Assembly: GCA_035772785.1 (NCBI GenBank)
Contig: JAOCPU010000001.1
Location: forward strand, 1,984,001-2,048,000
Direction: 5' to 3'
Source: Phlebiopsis flavidoalba
Lineage: Eukaryota > Basidiomycota > Agaricomycetes > Polyporales > Phanerochaetaceae
DNA: 64,000 bases
In this document: positions 24,466 through 34,942 of the stretch, one piece after another
Layout of the letters: each line of letters opens with the position of its first letter
How positions within the stretch are numbered: position 1 is the stretch's first letter
Program-made: the position numbers and the translations under genes
Notes under the pieces: generated by a model
Seen by the model: the letters and a program-made list of their open reading frames with translations, nothing else
Databases searched by the model: none
Told to the model about the DNA's origin: nothing

Positions 24466-25672
24466 ATTTTTGTTATCGATGCAGGAAGACGGGGAGAGGA
24501 GGTAGGAGGGGCGAAGAGGATAGGTGGTGAGACGAGAGAACGAGCGCAAGCCCGGAGCGGACGAGGCGCGCTTCAAGCGCCCGTTGTGCTTACCGCGCCG
24601 CGGGCGGCTACGTGATTCTCTCCGCTCCTGGTTCGCTCCTGGTTGGTTTCGTGGCTTTCGATTTTTCAAAACGAAGACGATGGGTAATGCTATGCGGATC
24701 CCGCAAATAGGAAGAAATAATCGAAGCCTTTCAGCTATTGTTTTCCGCTCAAACCAGTGGACCAGTGGCCGAGAACTGTAAAGGTTCGATGGGACACTCA
24801 CGAGTCTATTTGCAAGCACAACCTTTGTGTTGAGGCGTGGGTGCGAGCCCGTGTGTGTTAGAGGACGATATGAACAACTTGACCTTAAACGAGCCCCCAA
24901 TTGGGTATATAAGCTGCACCACATTCATCGCCGCGTTTCTGCCATATGAAGGACGAGGTGGGTCTTGACCTTATGCATATTCATGTCGAGTTGGCGTGCT
25001 TACGGCTGCGATCTCCTATCTATATCATCCAACTTAAATCTTAGGCCAGTTGACTTGCGGAGAGAGAGGCCGTGAACTCAATATGGCACGGATGTCCCCA
25101 CCGCGGAGACTCTAGACTTGCGACCGCACCGCCTGCAGGGATTCGAGAAAGCCTCCCGTTTTCCAAAGGGCCATGTACGCAACCAGCTCGCGCCCTGGCC
25201 CATGAGCATGTATACAACACATCTGCACGTGTTGTCCTCTCGAGAGCTACATCCCAGGAACGGCTCCAAAAACGTTGCCATCGTGGCTCTGGCGGTGATG
25301 CATGTGCACGAGTCGGAGATGCGCGTACCCTGGCGGTCGCCGTGAGGCTGTGTCTGGAAATTTCGGCCCGTGAGTTTCGAGGAGCTTTGGAGAGCTTGGA
25401 GTGAGCTATAAATGTCGTATTTCAGGTACAATATATCCGAGTGGGACATTCAGATGCTGCGTAGTTTCATGTGGCAAGTGTTCAGGCTGAGTGGGAATTT
25501 CGTCAAGTCATGACGTCGGCGAGATGACGCTTGCAACATCCAGGTCATGCTATTCTTGGAGTAGTCACTAGCTATATGTCGTCAGTCTAGAACCACACGG
25601 TCCGTATAAAACCTAGACAACAACGTCCATCTTTCCAACACTCCCCTCTCCTCTAACCTCCCACGACGAGCG
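24466..25672. other. Divergent intergenic region, PET100/GAD
   Basis: 1.2 kb with no recognised gene; short frames on both strands lack motifs. It contains the PET100 promoter and the glutamate decarboxylase promoter, whose TATA box is at 25605-25610. Confidence 0.45.
25605..25610 (+). promoter_or_regulatory. TATA box of the glutamate decarboxylase gene
   Basis: TATAAA 63 bases upstream of the GAD start codon, followed by a CT-rich leader (CTCCCCTCTCCTCTAACCTC), the usual arrangement of a strongly expressed fungal gene. Confidence 0.65.
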
Positions 25673-27704
25673 ATGGTCCTCTCCAAGGTCCGCTCTCTCA
25701 TTGTCACGCAAATTTTCATTACTTACATCGCGATATCTAGCAAATTAACCCCGACTCCCTCATCAAACAGTCTGAGGTTGGTGTGTCCAGCGATTTGACG
25801 CGTCTTTGATCACTCTGACGCGTCGTGTTAGGACCATCATCCTGCTCACTCTCACCGCAACCGCCTGCACTCTTCCAACGCTCACACTCTCTCAAGCCCC
25901 TATGGCGCACGTTATGGCACCACCACAGTCCCAAAGTACAAACTTCCCTCCAAGGTAACAATCATATGCTGGCATTGTTGACGCTTGGACTGACAGGGGG
26001 TTGTAGGGCGCAGAGGCAAAGACCGCATACCAGATCATCCATGATGAGCTCACTCTGGACGGTTCGCCCAACCTGAACCTTGCGTCCTTTGTGCACACAT
26101 GGATGCCAGACGAGGCCCAACAAGCTCATGATGGAGAACCTCTCCAAGAACCTCATCGACCAAGACGAGTACCGATGACCCAGGTCATCCACACTCGCTG
26201 TACGCTACTCCACCAACCTGCAGCTGCTTTCGATGACACTAACGCGTCATCCAGGCATCTCCATCCTCGCCGATCTATGGAACGCACCTGATTCCCACCA
26301 CGCAGTCGGCACCGCGACCACGGGCTCCTCTGAGGCTATTCAGCTCGGTGGCCTCGCGATGAAGCGTATTTGGCAGGAGAAGCGCAAGGCGCCGGCAAGT
26401 CGATCCACGAGCCTGTCCCAACGTTGTTATGGGAGCCAAACGCTCAGGTTGCACTCGAGAAGTTTGCGCGGTATTTCGAGGTCGAGTGCAGGCTCGTGCC
26501 CATCTCGCACGAGAGCAGGTACTGTCCTGGACGCGAAGAAGGCCATGGAATACCGTTGATGAGAACACGATCGGCGTGCGGCGGTACGTCATTCTCGGCA
26601 GTAAGTGTCCCCGATCTTCATTGTAAGGGACTAAGGGACCTAATCTCGCGCGCACAGGCACTTACACTGGTCACTATGAGCCGGTGAAGGAGATGTCTGA
26701 CCTCCTTGACGAGTACGAGACCAAGACTGGCCATTCCGTGCCCATCCACGTCGATGCTGCCTCTGGCGGATTCATCGCGCCCTTCGCCACTCCCCAAGCT
26801 CGAGTGGGACTTCAGGATCCCCCGAGTCGTCTCCATCAACACTTCTGGACACAAATTCGGCCTCGCCTACGTCGGTGTTGGCTGGGTTGTCTGGAGGCAC
26901 AAGGAGCTTTTGCCTAAGGATCTCATCTTCGAGCTGCACTACCTCGGCTCTGTCGAGTACTCCTTCTCGCTCAACTTTTCACGTCCCGCGCGCACCCCAT
27001 TATCGCACAGTACTTCAACTTCTTGCATCTGGGCCGTGAGGGATACCGCGCTGTTGCGCTGGACGACATGAAGAACTCGCGTCTGCTTAGCCGTGCTCTG
27101 GAGAAGAGCGGGCTGTTCGAGGTGTTTGAGTGACATCCACCGCCCAGCCAGCAACGTTTCCACTGCCATCAGGGGGTGCGATCGGGTTCGATGAGACTAA
27201 CATCGAGGTATGTACTCTTCTTCGGCCGCGTGAAGAGTACCATGTCTCACATGCACTACGTAGAACTACATTCCTGGCCTCCCAGTGGTCTCTTTTCCGC
27301 TTCTCGGAGCAGTACCGTGCTCAGAACCCCGACGTGCAGCAGAAGTGGGTGCAGACGCTGCTCCGCGCCAAGGGCTGGATCGTCCCCAACTACGAGCTCG
27401 CGCCCGACCTCGACAACATCGAGAGATCCTGCGCGTCGTCGTCCGCGAGAGTGTCACGGCCGACATGGTCGACCGTCTGGTTGGTGATCTGGTGAGTGTC
27501 CCGACTCTGACGTGGATTGGTGTGCAATGCTTACCATTTCGTACACAGGTTGAGATTGTACAGGAGCTCGCAAACAAGGATTCGCCCGTCCGCGCGCTGA
27601 GCGCGCTCGAGGGGCACCACTCCCCGAAGAGACTCACCACCTATGGCAGCCTCGACAAGGGTCATGCAAGCAAGTACAATGGTACTTACGCCAAGACTTG
27701 CTAA
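25673..27704 (+). CDS. GAD1: Glutamate decarboxylase
   Basis: PLP enzyme converting glutamate to GABA, the first step of the GABA shunt. A five-codon first exon (MVLSK) is followed by an intron and [10 protein letters not shown]. Family landmarks follow: [17 protein letters not shown] (about 25900), [20 protein letters not shown] (about 26050), [27 protein letters not shown] (about 26310) and [19 protein letters not shown] (about 26740). The PLP-lysine motif [18 protein letters not shown] is at about 26833. The C-terminal half includes [19 protein letters not shown] and [19 protein letters not shown], and the protein ends YNGTYAKTC at 27704. Frame breaks include an extra C at about 26119, a missing C at about 26172 and several near 26398-26425. 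All catalytic motifs survive, so I expect a functional gene behind the errors. Confidence 0.95.
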
Positions 27705-27985
27705 GCAGGTGAATCGGGGGTCAAAAAAAATCATTGTATTTGTATCGCAACATGGACCAAAAGAATTTTGTCGGAATATGGGAATGTACGAATTAAATGG
27801 ATGTTCTTGAGATGTAAAATCTATTCTCATATAACGCTTGAGGTGCCGGCTGGGGATCATAGAAATGTCTGTTTTAAAAAAATTATCCGTTCTGGTTTGT
27901 TCCTGTTCGTTATTGTTCCCACGAAGCACAGCGATGACCACCGAGAGCCATTCATTTAGTCCTGTCATTCTGCAGTGTCGTGCAT

Positions 27986-30042
27986 TCAGTCAGTGCTGTG
28001 AACAGCGAAGACGGCGTGGCTGCCTACCGTATGTTCGTTGCCCTGAGAGGTCTTGTCCCGCCAATACTGATTTGGAACCTTTTGACATGCGTCACGAGCA
28101 TCGTTCACGCGTTCCCCCTGGCCAGGCACCCATGTCGTTTCTCCCCATGATATTCGGTCGATGTTGAGTTGGTGAATGTTTTCGAAAAACGTGGTGATCT
28201 CTTCTGTGCTACCTTGGATCCTTCTCTGGCTGTCAATGACGAGCTCGTCGAGCTTGCAGCCAACGTCACCGATGACTTTGCATAGCGCCACCAGGCCCAT
28301 TCCTTCTTTAGCTGATAGGTCAGTGCTCTCTTCGTCATCTTCAAGCGGACGTCGGTGAGGTGATTGATATCGCGAATGTGCAATGGGTCTTCAGCCTCCA
28401 TCTGGAAGGGGGTGCTTTGCTTTGCGGTCTCGTTGACTCTTTCTATGAGGTTTCCCCAAAGCGCGGAGTCCCAATCCGAAGAAAGCAGTATGCTCAGCTG
28501 GGTTAACGGCAGGAAGGCAAACGGGGAGGTGTCGTGTGGAGCGGCAGAAGCAGGTCAGCTTCTAATCCGAGCCAAGGCTTGAGATCCCCCGCATCTATCG
28601 CATATTCGGAGAGTAAGGGGAGGTACGGAGCTATATCCTTCGCGCCGAAATCCAGGTCGACTCCGTCATCATGAATGATTTGGCAGAACCAATTAAATGG
28701 GGATGATCGCAAAATGCGCAGGTGTTAGGGCTTGCCGGTAGCGTGACGACCTTCGCCTTTCAAACTGTACTCCCAGACCTTCGGTGACTTGAAAGGTGTA
28801 ACTTGGACACGCCAGGAGGGACGTCGTTGTGGGACGTTTTTCCCGGACTAGTGCTTGCATGCTGGCTCTGCATCCTTCAAATAGCGTGGCTCCCAGTAGC
28901 ACGACTGACTGTATATCAAAAACAGTCATGTTCTGCGCCTCGAGCGTGGTGGAACGTAAAAAATGTCTGAGGTGTGATTGGTGGGAAGGTCAAGGACCAG
29001 ACTCGTCAAACTTGGCATGTGAAGTAGTGGCGGCGTGTGGATTGGATGGAAAACTCTTCCATTGACTGAAAGGCGCGTTAAACTGAGAATGCGAGCCACG
29101 ACCTCTGGCGACGATTTCGAGTTTCAACGTTTGCAAACCAGGCGAGCCACGACATATTTCCATAAAATTGGATTCGTCCTTCCAGTTAATGTCAAGACCT
29201 TCGAAGTAAACTGAAAGATGAGTGAGGCCCGTGTATATTGCTGAATTCCAAGGAAAGCGATATCTTCGGAGATCGAGTGCGCGTAAACGCGGCAAACATC
29301 GCGAAGTGCAGTCGATGAAGATGATGATATCGCGTGCGTGTAGTGTGTGCCTGGCGTTTGTGGTTCAGGTGAATGGAAAAATCGGTTAATTCCGTGAGCG
29401 GGGCCAGACAGTGGTACGGATCTCTCTCAAAGTACCGATCCCTACCCGAAAAGGAAACGTCGATGCCTTTGATTTGAGGGTAGTAGAAGCCCAATATCTT
29501 CGATTTCTTCTCTTTGCCGAGTAGCCGGAATGGATACCAGTCGACGCTACATAGTGTGATCGGAGAATTCGGGCTCCTAGCCCCAGAGAGCATGCCTAGA
29601 TATCTCCTTCAGCTTATGCATGGGCAGAAAGGTCCATAGAGCAGCGGACGACAGTGCAATCGCGCGCCAGAGCGAGCACGTCGAAGAGATGACCAGCGTT
29701 GATTTGATGCTACGTACGGCCCCGCATAGCTTGATTCGAGAAAATATCATTTGGAGGATCTCTGTGGGCAGTTTGTTAATTGAGACAAGCCTATTCCGCT
29801 TAGCTTTCAAGCGTGGAATAGCAATGTTCAAAGATTCTTGGATACGGCTTGCGGCCACAATTTCCTTGTCATAGAAAGAAATGTGATCTGAAGAGATCGC
29901 TAAATTATCTGTCCTTTTGAGCAAGTACCACACGTTGAGTATTCTCTAAACAACTTCCAACGAACACATACCTTAGTAGCGACTCCTTTCGGCGTAATTG
30001 TTCTACGAGCTGTAGTATTGTATTGTAGGAGCTGTGCGTCAT
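27986..30042 (-). CDS. F-box/LRR-like protein, tandem copy A
   Basis: Probable substrate receptor of an SCF ubiquitin ligase, typical of expanded Agaricomycete families. Exon 1 (start at 30042) encodes about 24 residues, MTHSSYNTILQLVEQL...LL, and ends at a GTATGT donor. After the intron comes an F-box, INKLPTEILQMIFSRI...CSLWRAIALSSAALWTFLP, at about 29790-29630. Irregular leucine-rich segments follow, such as MPRLRALDLRRYRFPW and YTGLTHLSVYFEGLDINW (about 29200-29290). It ends near DELVIDSQ...ENIHQLNIDRISWGETTWV (about 28130-28250). Several frame breaks occur, and the exact stop is uncertain. It aligns by eye along its whole length with copy B just upstream, including the first exon and its intron position. 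Confidence 0.78.
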
Positions 30043-30410
30043 TTCTATGCACACCCCAGGTGCTCTATCAGCGCAACTCAGCTAGTGGAAAGGAGATGGA
30101 CAGACTATGCGGTGCTAAGGACTCGCCGGGGGTGAGATGGAGACAAGGCAAGTCCGAGTCCATGGTAATGCATGTGACAGTAACGGTCACGTGAGCGTAA
30201 CCCACCTTCGCGCGCGTACGCGGCAATACTCGGTCCATTGCAGCCAAATTTATCGAATGACCAGAAGTATGATATGTTATGTATATCAGAGATAAGAAAA
30301 CTCAGACTCTCAACACGAGCATGCGACTGTTTTTATTAAGTATGCATAGTACGCGATCTCGTCAGCGCCGTCAACCTGGACCCGAAAAGACACTCACACC
30401 ACGATGCCAT
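30043..30410. other. Intergenic region between the two F-box genes
   Basis: Promoter of copy A. It contains CATGTGACAGTAACGGTCAC at 30171-30190 and a CGCGCGTACGCGG block at 30210-30222. Similar motifs occur upstream of copy B and near 59766-59838. Confidence 0.5.
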
Positions 30411-32408
30411 TCATTGGATGAGTAATATCCTTCCAGTACTGGAGTGGTATTGTTTGTTTGTACTTACCCGTCTATCCCAGAGATCATCCAAGTTATCGAC
30501 CCACTCCGTTGTTCCCCACGACACTCGGCCAACACTGAGTCGATGTATGTCATCAAAAAAACTTGAGAGCATCCTCCGTGCTGTCCGCAGCGATGACCTG
30601 GCATTCAATCACAAGTTCCTCAATCTGGCAGCCGAGGGTCTCGAGAAGCTTGCAAAGAACTTGCAGGCCCTTCTCCGTCGGCGGACTCGAGCGCGTCGTA
30701 ACGCGGCAGCGTGGTTTCATGGCTATGAGATCGCGGACACGCAGGCGCTTCAAATTCCATGAAGAAGGCGGCAGCCGTTTAGCAGCTTCATTCGTTCTCT
30801 CTCCGTGAGAACATCCCAAAGAGCGACAGACCACCACCCTTTGAGAAGGACAGTGAATTCAGTGGCGAAGGGGATGCAAGCGATCATGTGTCGTGTGAGT
30901 TGTTGGAAACAGTCGACTTCGAATTCTGAATTCTTGTAGCCGAAATGTTTAAAACGACCCAATTCGATCACATACTCGTAAAGGCTTGGAAGGTATGGTA
31001 AAATTTCTGCTGGTCCAAAGTCTAGGTCGCTCTCCTCGATGTCTGCATTGTCGCAGTTGTCAACTCGAGGCACATCGCAGATGCGAAGATAGTATGGCTG
31101 GCCGGTAGTGTGGCGTCCTTCACCATCTAGAAGAACTTGCAAACTCGGGGAGAGATTGGAATTTGAATCTTCGCATTCCACGAAGGAGTTGCGATGGAAC
31201 GTAAGCACGGACCAATGTCCGCATAGTGAGCTCCGCCTCGTCTAGATCATGGGGCTTTGTATGCTGGGACGACTGCACGTCAAAATGGTCCATGCCCTCC
31301 GCTTGAAAAGTGATACAACGGAAAAGGTGTAGCAGTTGCATTGGTGGAAGGTCAAGGGTAAGGCTCGTTAAAGTTGCCATGTGAAGCGGTGTACCGTATG
31401 TAGCAAAGGCCTCCTTCCATTCATCAGAGGCGCGTGCGTACTCGGACGCACGCATAACCCATGATCCCGCCCGCGGAACAGTGACAAGTCTGAGCGTGCG
31501 CAGGTTTGGTGAGTTGCGACAAACTTCCACAAAATCGGTATCGTCATTCCAGTGGATGTCAAGCCCTTCAAAATAGATGGATAGATGAGTAAGGCCTGTG
31601 TATATCGCTGAGTCCCAGAGAAACCGACACCGCTCGAGATTGAGCTCTTGAAGGCGCGGCAAATGCTTTTTGAGATCTGGTCCGAAAAAAAGACGATGAT
31701 GTCGGCTGTATCATCACGATCCGTTTCGTAATTTCGCTCCAGTCGGATTGTTAGATCCCTTACGTCGGAGAAAAGGAGAAAGAGTATTGGAGAGTAGCTG
31801 GATTTAAACTCGGTTTCATCGTCAAATTCCACGATCAACTCCCGTGATTCTTGTGAGTGGAAGCCAGACTCCGTCGGCAAGTTTTCTGCCCAAGGCCTCG
31901 AGGTCATACCAGCCGTTAGCGAACGTGGTTACCGAGCGATTCCCACTTCTCGCTGAGAGAACCTCGCAAGAAGTGTCGCTCCGGATTAAACTGGTTGCTG
32001 ATAGAAAGGTCCATAGTGAAGCATCTGAGAGCGCAACGACACGCCACAGCGAGCATGTCGACTGGATGGCAAATGTCGTTCGAATACTCCGTCCAGCATG
32101 GCTTACATGACGAAAAACCATCTGAAGTACCTCTAAGGGTAGTCTGTTTGTTGATCGGAGCAAGGCGGTTTCTCATGACCTTCAATCTTGCGACAGCAGC
32201 GGAGTAGCGAGCTCTGAATACGGCCTGCGGTTATGATTTTCATTGTCGTAGGAGATGATCTGGTCTTTGAAAGGCGCAACACTTCCCGTGCTATCACCCA
32301 GCAATTAGCGGACTACATCTGGGTCTATTGTGCATACCTGAGGAGGACATCCTTCCACCACAGCTGATCCACGAGCTTTATGACCTCTTCGCACAGATCC
32401 TGCGTCAT
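30411..32408 (-). CDS. F-box/LRR-like protein, tandem copy B
   Basis: Paralog of copy A on the same strand. Exon 1 starts at 32408 (MTQDLCEEVIKLVDQLWWKD) and ends at a GTATGC donor in the same place as copy A. The F-box is INRLPLEVLQMVFRHV...CSLWRVVALSDASLWTFLS (about 32150-32000). LRR-like pieces include MPRLQELNLERCRFLWDSA and YTGLTHLSIYFEGLDIHW (about 31570-31660), which closely match copy A. The C-terminal part has GPAEILPYLPSLYEYVIELG (about 31000), CQIEELVIECQ and IHRLSVGRVSWGTTEWVDN (about 30500). Frame breaks are present throughout. Divergence between copies is clear but moderate, so the duplication is not very recent. Confidence 0.78.
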
Positions 32409-32773
32409 TCTTACTTGATTCCTATGGCATGCGCCACCAGCCATTCAAGTTCGTGAGCACAGTAAATAAATCGACGAGGAAGGAGCTTGCAGAACCTTTG
32501 AAGCTTGGTAGAGTCGAGTTCGTTATATGACATTTGAGATCAAGGTCCTTTTTTCGCACCGCCGCTGATAATCGAGTACTGAGTATCGGACGTAGAAGCG
32601 ACAGTCGAGTGTTGAACGCGAGGTATTGGACTGGTGTGGGGCAGTCACAAGCACGCATGTGACTGTGACAGTCACGCCGTGTACGCGACGCGACATTCCT
32701 GAAGCGCCTAAATTAACTCGCGTCTAGAGCTCAACGAACTCATTGGGCCACATTTCTTCTCCTTACCTTTTCA
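32409..32773. promoter_or_regulatory. Divergent promoter region, F-box copy B/POLD2
   Basis: 365 bases between divergent starts. At 32655-32694 lies GCATGTGACTGTGACAGTCA followed by GTACGCGACGCGAC. The ACGCGA repeats resemble MluI cell-cycle boxes, which in fungi recruit MBF to G1/S genes. They sit 80-90 bases before the POLD2 start, a sensible place for a replication gene. The assignment is inference from the motif. Confidence 0.4.
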
Positions 32774-34669
32774 ATGGTTGTCGAAGGACAGATGCAATGT
32801 CCCAAATGTATGTATAAAAATCAGTGGCTACACATCTATCAGCTAACTTATGTCCAACAGAACCGTCCCTGCAATCCCTCTAACACGGTCGTCGACCTCT
32901 GTCTTGGGGCCCCGTCACCCAAGGCACCGTCTTTCGCGATAGATTCATCCAATAAGACATATAAGCATCAATATGCAAACATATACTTCGTACGACTACG
33001 GATGTTACGATCACATGTGGAGGAAAATGCCAAGAAGCTGTGGAAGGAGGCTGCGGGTATGCAAATTCACTTTTGAGATCTTCTGAACACTCACTTGCTA
33101 CAAATGGAAGGCGACCCCGAGTTTGTATCTAGAGTTTTAGACGTGAAGAAAGGAAAAAACTATGCTATGTGGTAGGAACCGCTATACATGGAAATGCCAA
33201 TGAAACCAAAATGTGCTGGATGACCTCGCGAGAGGACGTACGTTCACTCCTGCTGGCATGGGAAAAATGTCTGACACATACACTGCCCATACCTTAGCAC
33301 TCAATACCTGCCCCTCCGCCCTCTGCGTGAAAAATACTGCTCAGCAGAGGACAGCGTCATGCTAGAGGACGAGTCTGGCCGCATCCGACTCGTGCATGGG
33401 AGAGCGCCTTGAATCTGCGCGATTGGTCACCGGATGTCATCATGGGTGCACTGGGGATCGAAACAGTAAACGGGGACTTTGAGATCGTGGACATCTGCTT
33501 TGCGGGTATGCCGCCACAGATGAGTGCAGAGACCGAAAGTATGGCCGTGGATAGTAAGGAAACAAGAGTAACATATACGCAACGTCTCCGTCTAACATGC
33601 ACCTTCTCATAGGTCAAACTGATTCAGATGAATGGATAGCAGTCGTATCCGGACTCGATATCGGAGCCCTCGATCCACCAGACGCACAGCTTCAAATGTT
33701 GACAGAGTATCTGTCTGGCGAGATGTGTGGACCTGAACAGCAATCTGCCGCTGCTCGGGTGACGAGGCTCATCATAGCCGGAAATTCTCTTTCTCCCAGT
33801 TGTGACAGAGACGCAAGAGATGGAGAAAAAAAAGGGGTGAGTCTCCTGTTTCCATTCAAACGAATACTCCGTGAGGTTTATCGCATCTACAACAGCGCCG
33901 TCATCAAGGTTCCACTACGTTTAGCCCGCATCCTCTACGCGTCTTATCCGAAAGCCTCACTGATCTGGCACATAGCATACCCATTCATTTATTGCCTGGC
34001 CCTTCAGATCCGACAGGAACCATACTCCCGCAACAATCCCTACCACGGGCGATGTTTGGCTCAACTGCGTCATATGGGTCATTTTCCTGCGAAACGAATC
34101 CAGCGTATATTCGCCTCGGACCTCATTCATCTACAGAAAGTGCGTTGGAGGGCAAGTCGAACGGCAAATCGTCCTCCTCTAAACTCGGCACCTCATCATT
34201 GGTTGTCCCACGCACGATCCTCGTCCACTCTGGCCAGCCCTTGGACGACATGTTCCGTTACTTGTCCTCTTCCACCTGCTACACGGCTCTCGCTCGCAGA
34301 AGCCACACTCAGCTGGCGACACATTGCCCCGACGGCTCCAGACACCCTCTGGTGCCATCCATATTTCACCACCGATCCGTTCGTATTAACCGAAACCCCT
34401 GACTTGTACGTCGTGGGGAAACCAGCCGGAGTTCCGCACGAAGCTCGTCGTGGAGAAGGACGACCACAATGGCGCGAAGCGAAGAGCTCGGGAAGAGGTG
34501 CAGGGTCGTGTTGGTGCCTGGGTTCAAGCAGAGCGGGACCGTCGTCCTCGTCAACTTGCGGACTTTGGATGTCAGGACGGTCTGTTTCGCCGTCCACGGG
34601 ATGAGGAGCGGCGGGTCTACGCTGGACCCCGCCTCGCAAGAAGTTGAGCCTGAGTCGCCTTCAAGCTAG
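32774..34669 (+). CDS. POLD2: DNA polymerase delta subunit 2 (small regulatory subunit)
   Basis: Non-catalytic B subunit that links the catalytic and other subunits of the lagging-strand polymerase. Visible in order are YKHQYANIYFVRLRMLR (about 32965), a KKLWKEAAG exon end, the OB-fold region EKYCSAEDSVMLEDESGRIR (about 33330-33390) and ALGIETVNGDFEIVDICFAG (about 33450). The phosphoesterase-like domain follows, with VVSGLDIGALDPPDAQLQML (about 33645), the family motif PGPSDPTGTILPQQSLPRAM (about 33998) and TLWCHPYFTTDPF. The C-terminus is VVLVPGFKQSGTVVLVNLRT...VCFAVHGM (about 34510-34605), and the frame stops at 34669. Exon 1 is short (MVVEGQMQCPK). Many frame breaks occur. It is convergent with glucosidase I. 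Confidence 0.88.
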
Positions 34670-34942
34670 AAAACCGCTCTAGATGTAGCATTGGATTATC
34701 TGCGAGGCACACATCCGTCAACAGCTGGCCCTGAACCAGTCAGTCTTGTTTGATTAACTGTAGATTACCTGTCCCGTGAGCTGCGATGATTGTCGTGTTG
34801 CGCGGCTGTCACGATCTCACCCGTGTCCTTCGGGCTCGGAGATGCTTCCCACGATATGCGTGCGCGACACTGTGTGCATGAAAATAGATTAAATAAGGTA
34901 CACGGGGTGACGTTTTCGAGTCATTGTCCAAGGTATACTTCG

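Noticed and set aside
34395..34450. Peptide LYVVGKPAGVP looking like an RluA pseudouridine synthase start
   Set aside because: It comes from a shifted frame. The flanking sequence in the correct frame reads as the POLD2 C-terminal half, and no other pseudouridine synthase motif follows.
33597..34604. 335-codon open frame on the plus strand
   Set aside because: Only pieces of it match POLD2. Most of it is an out-of-frame read-through of POLD2 exons and introns.
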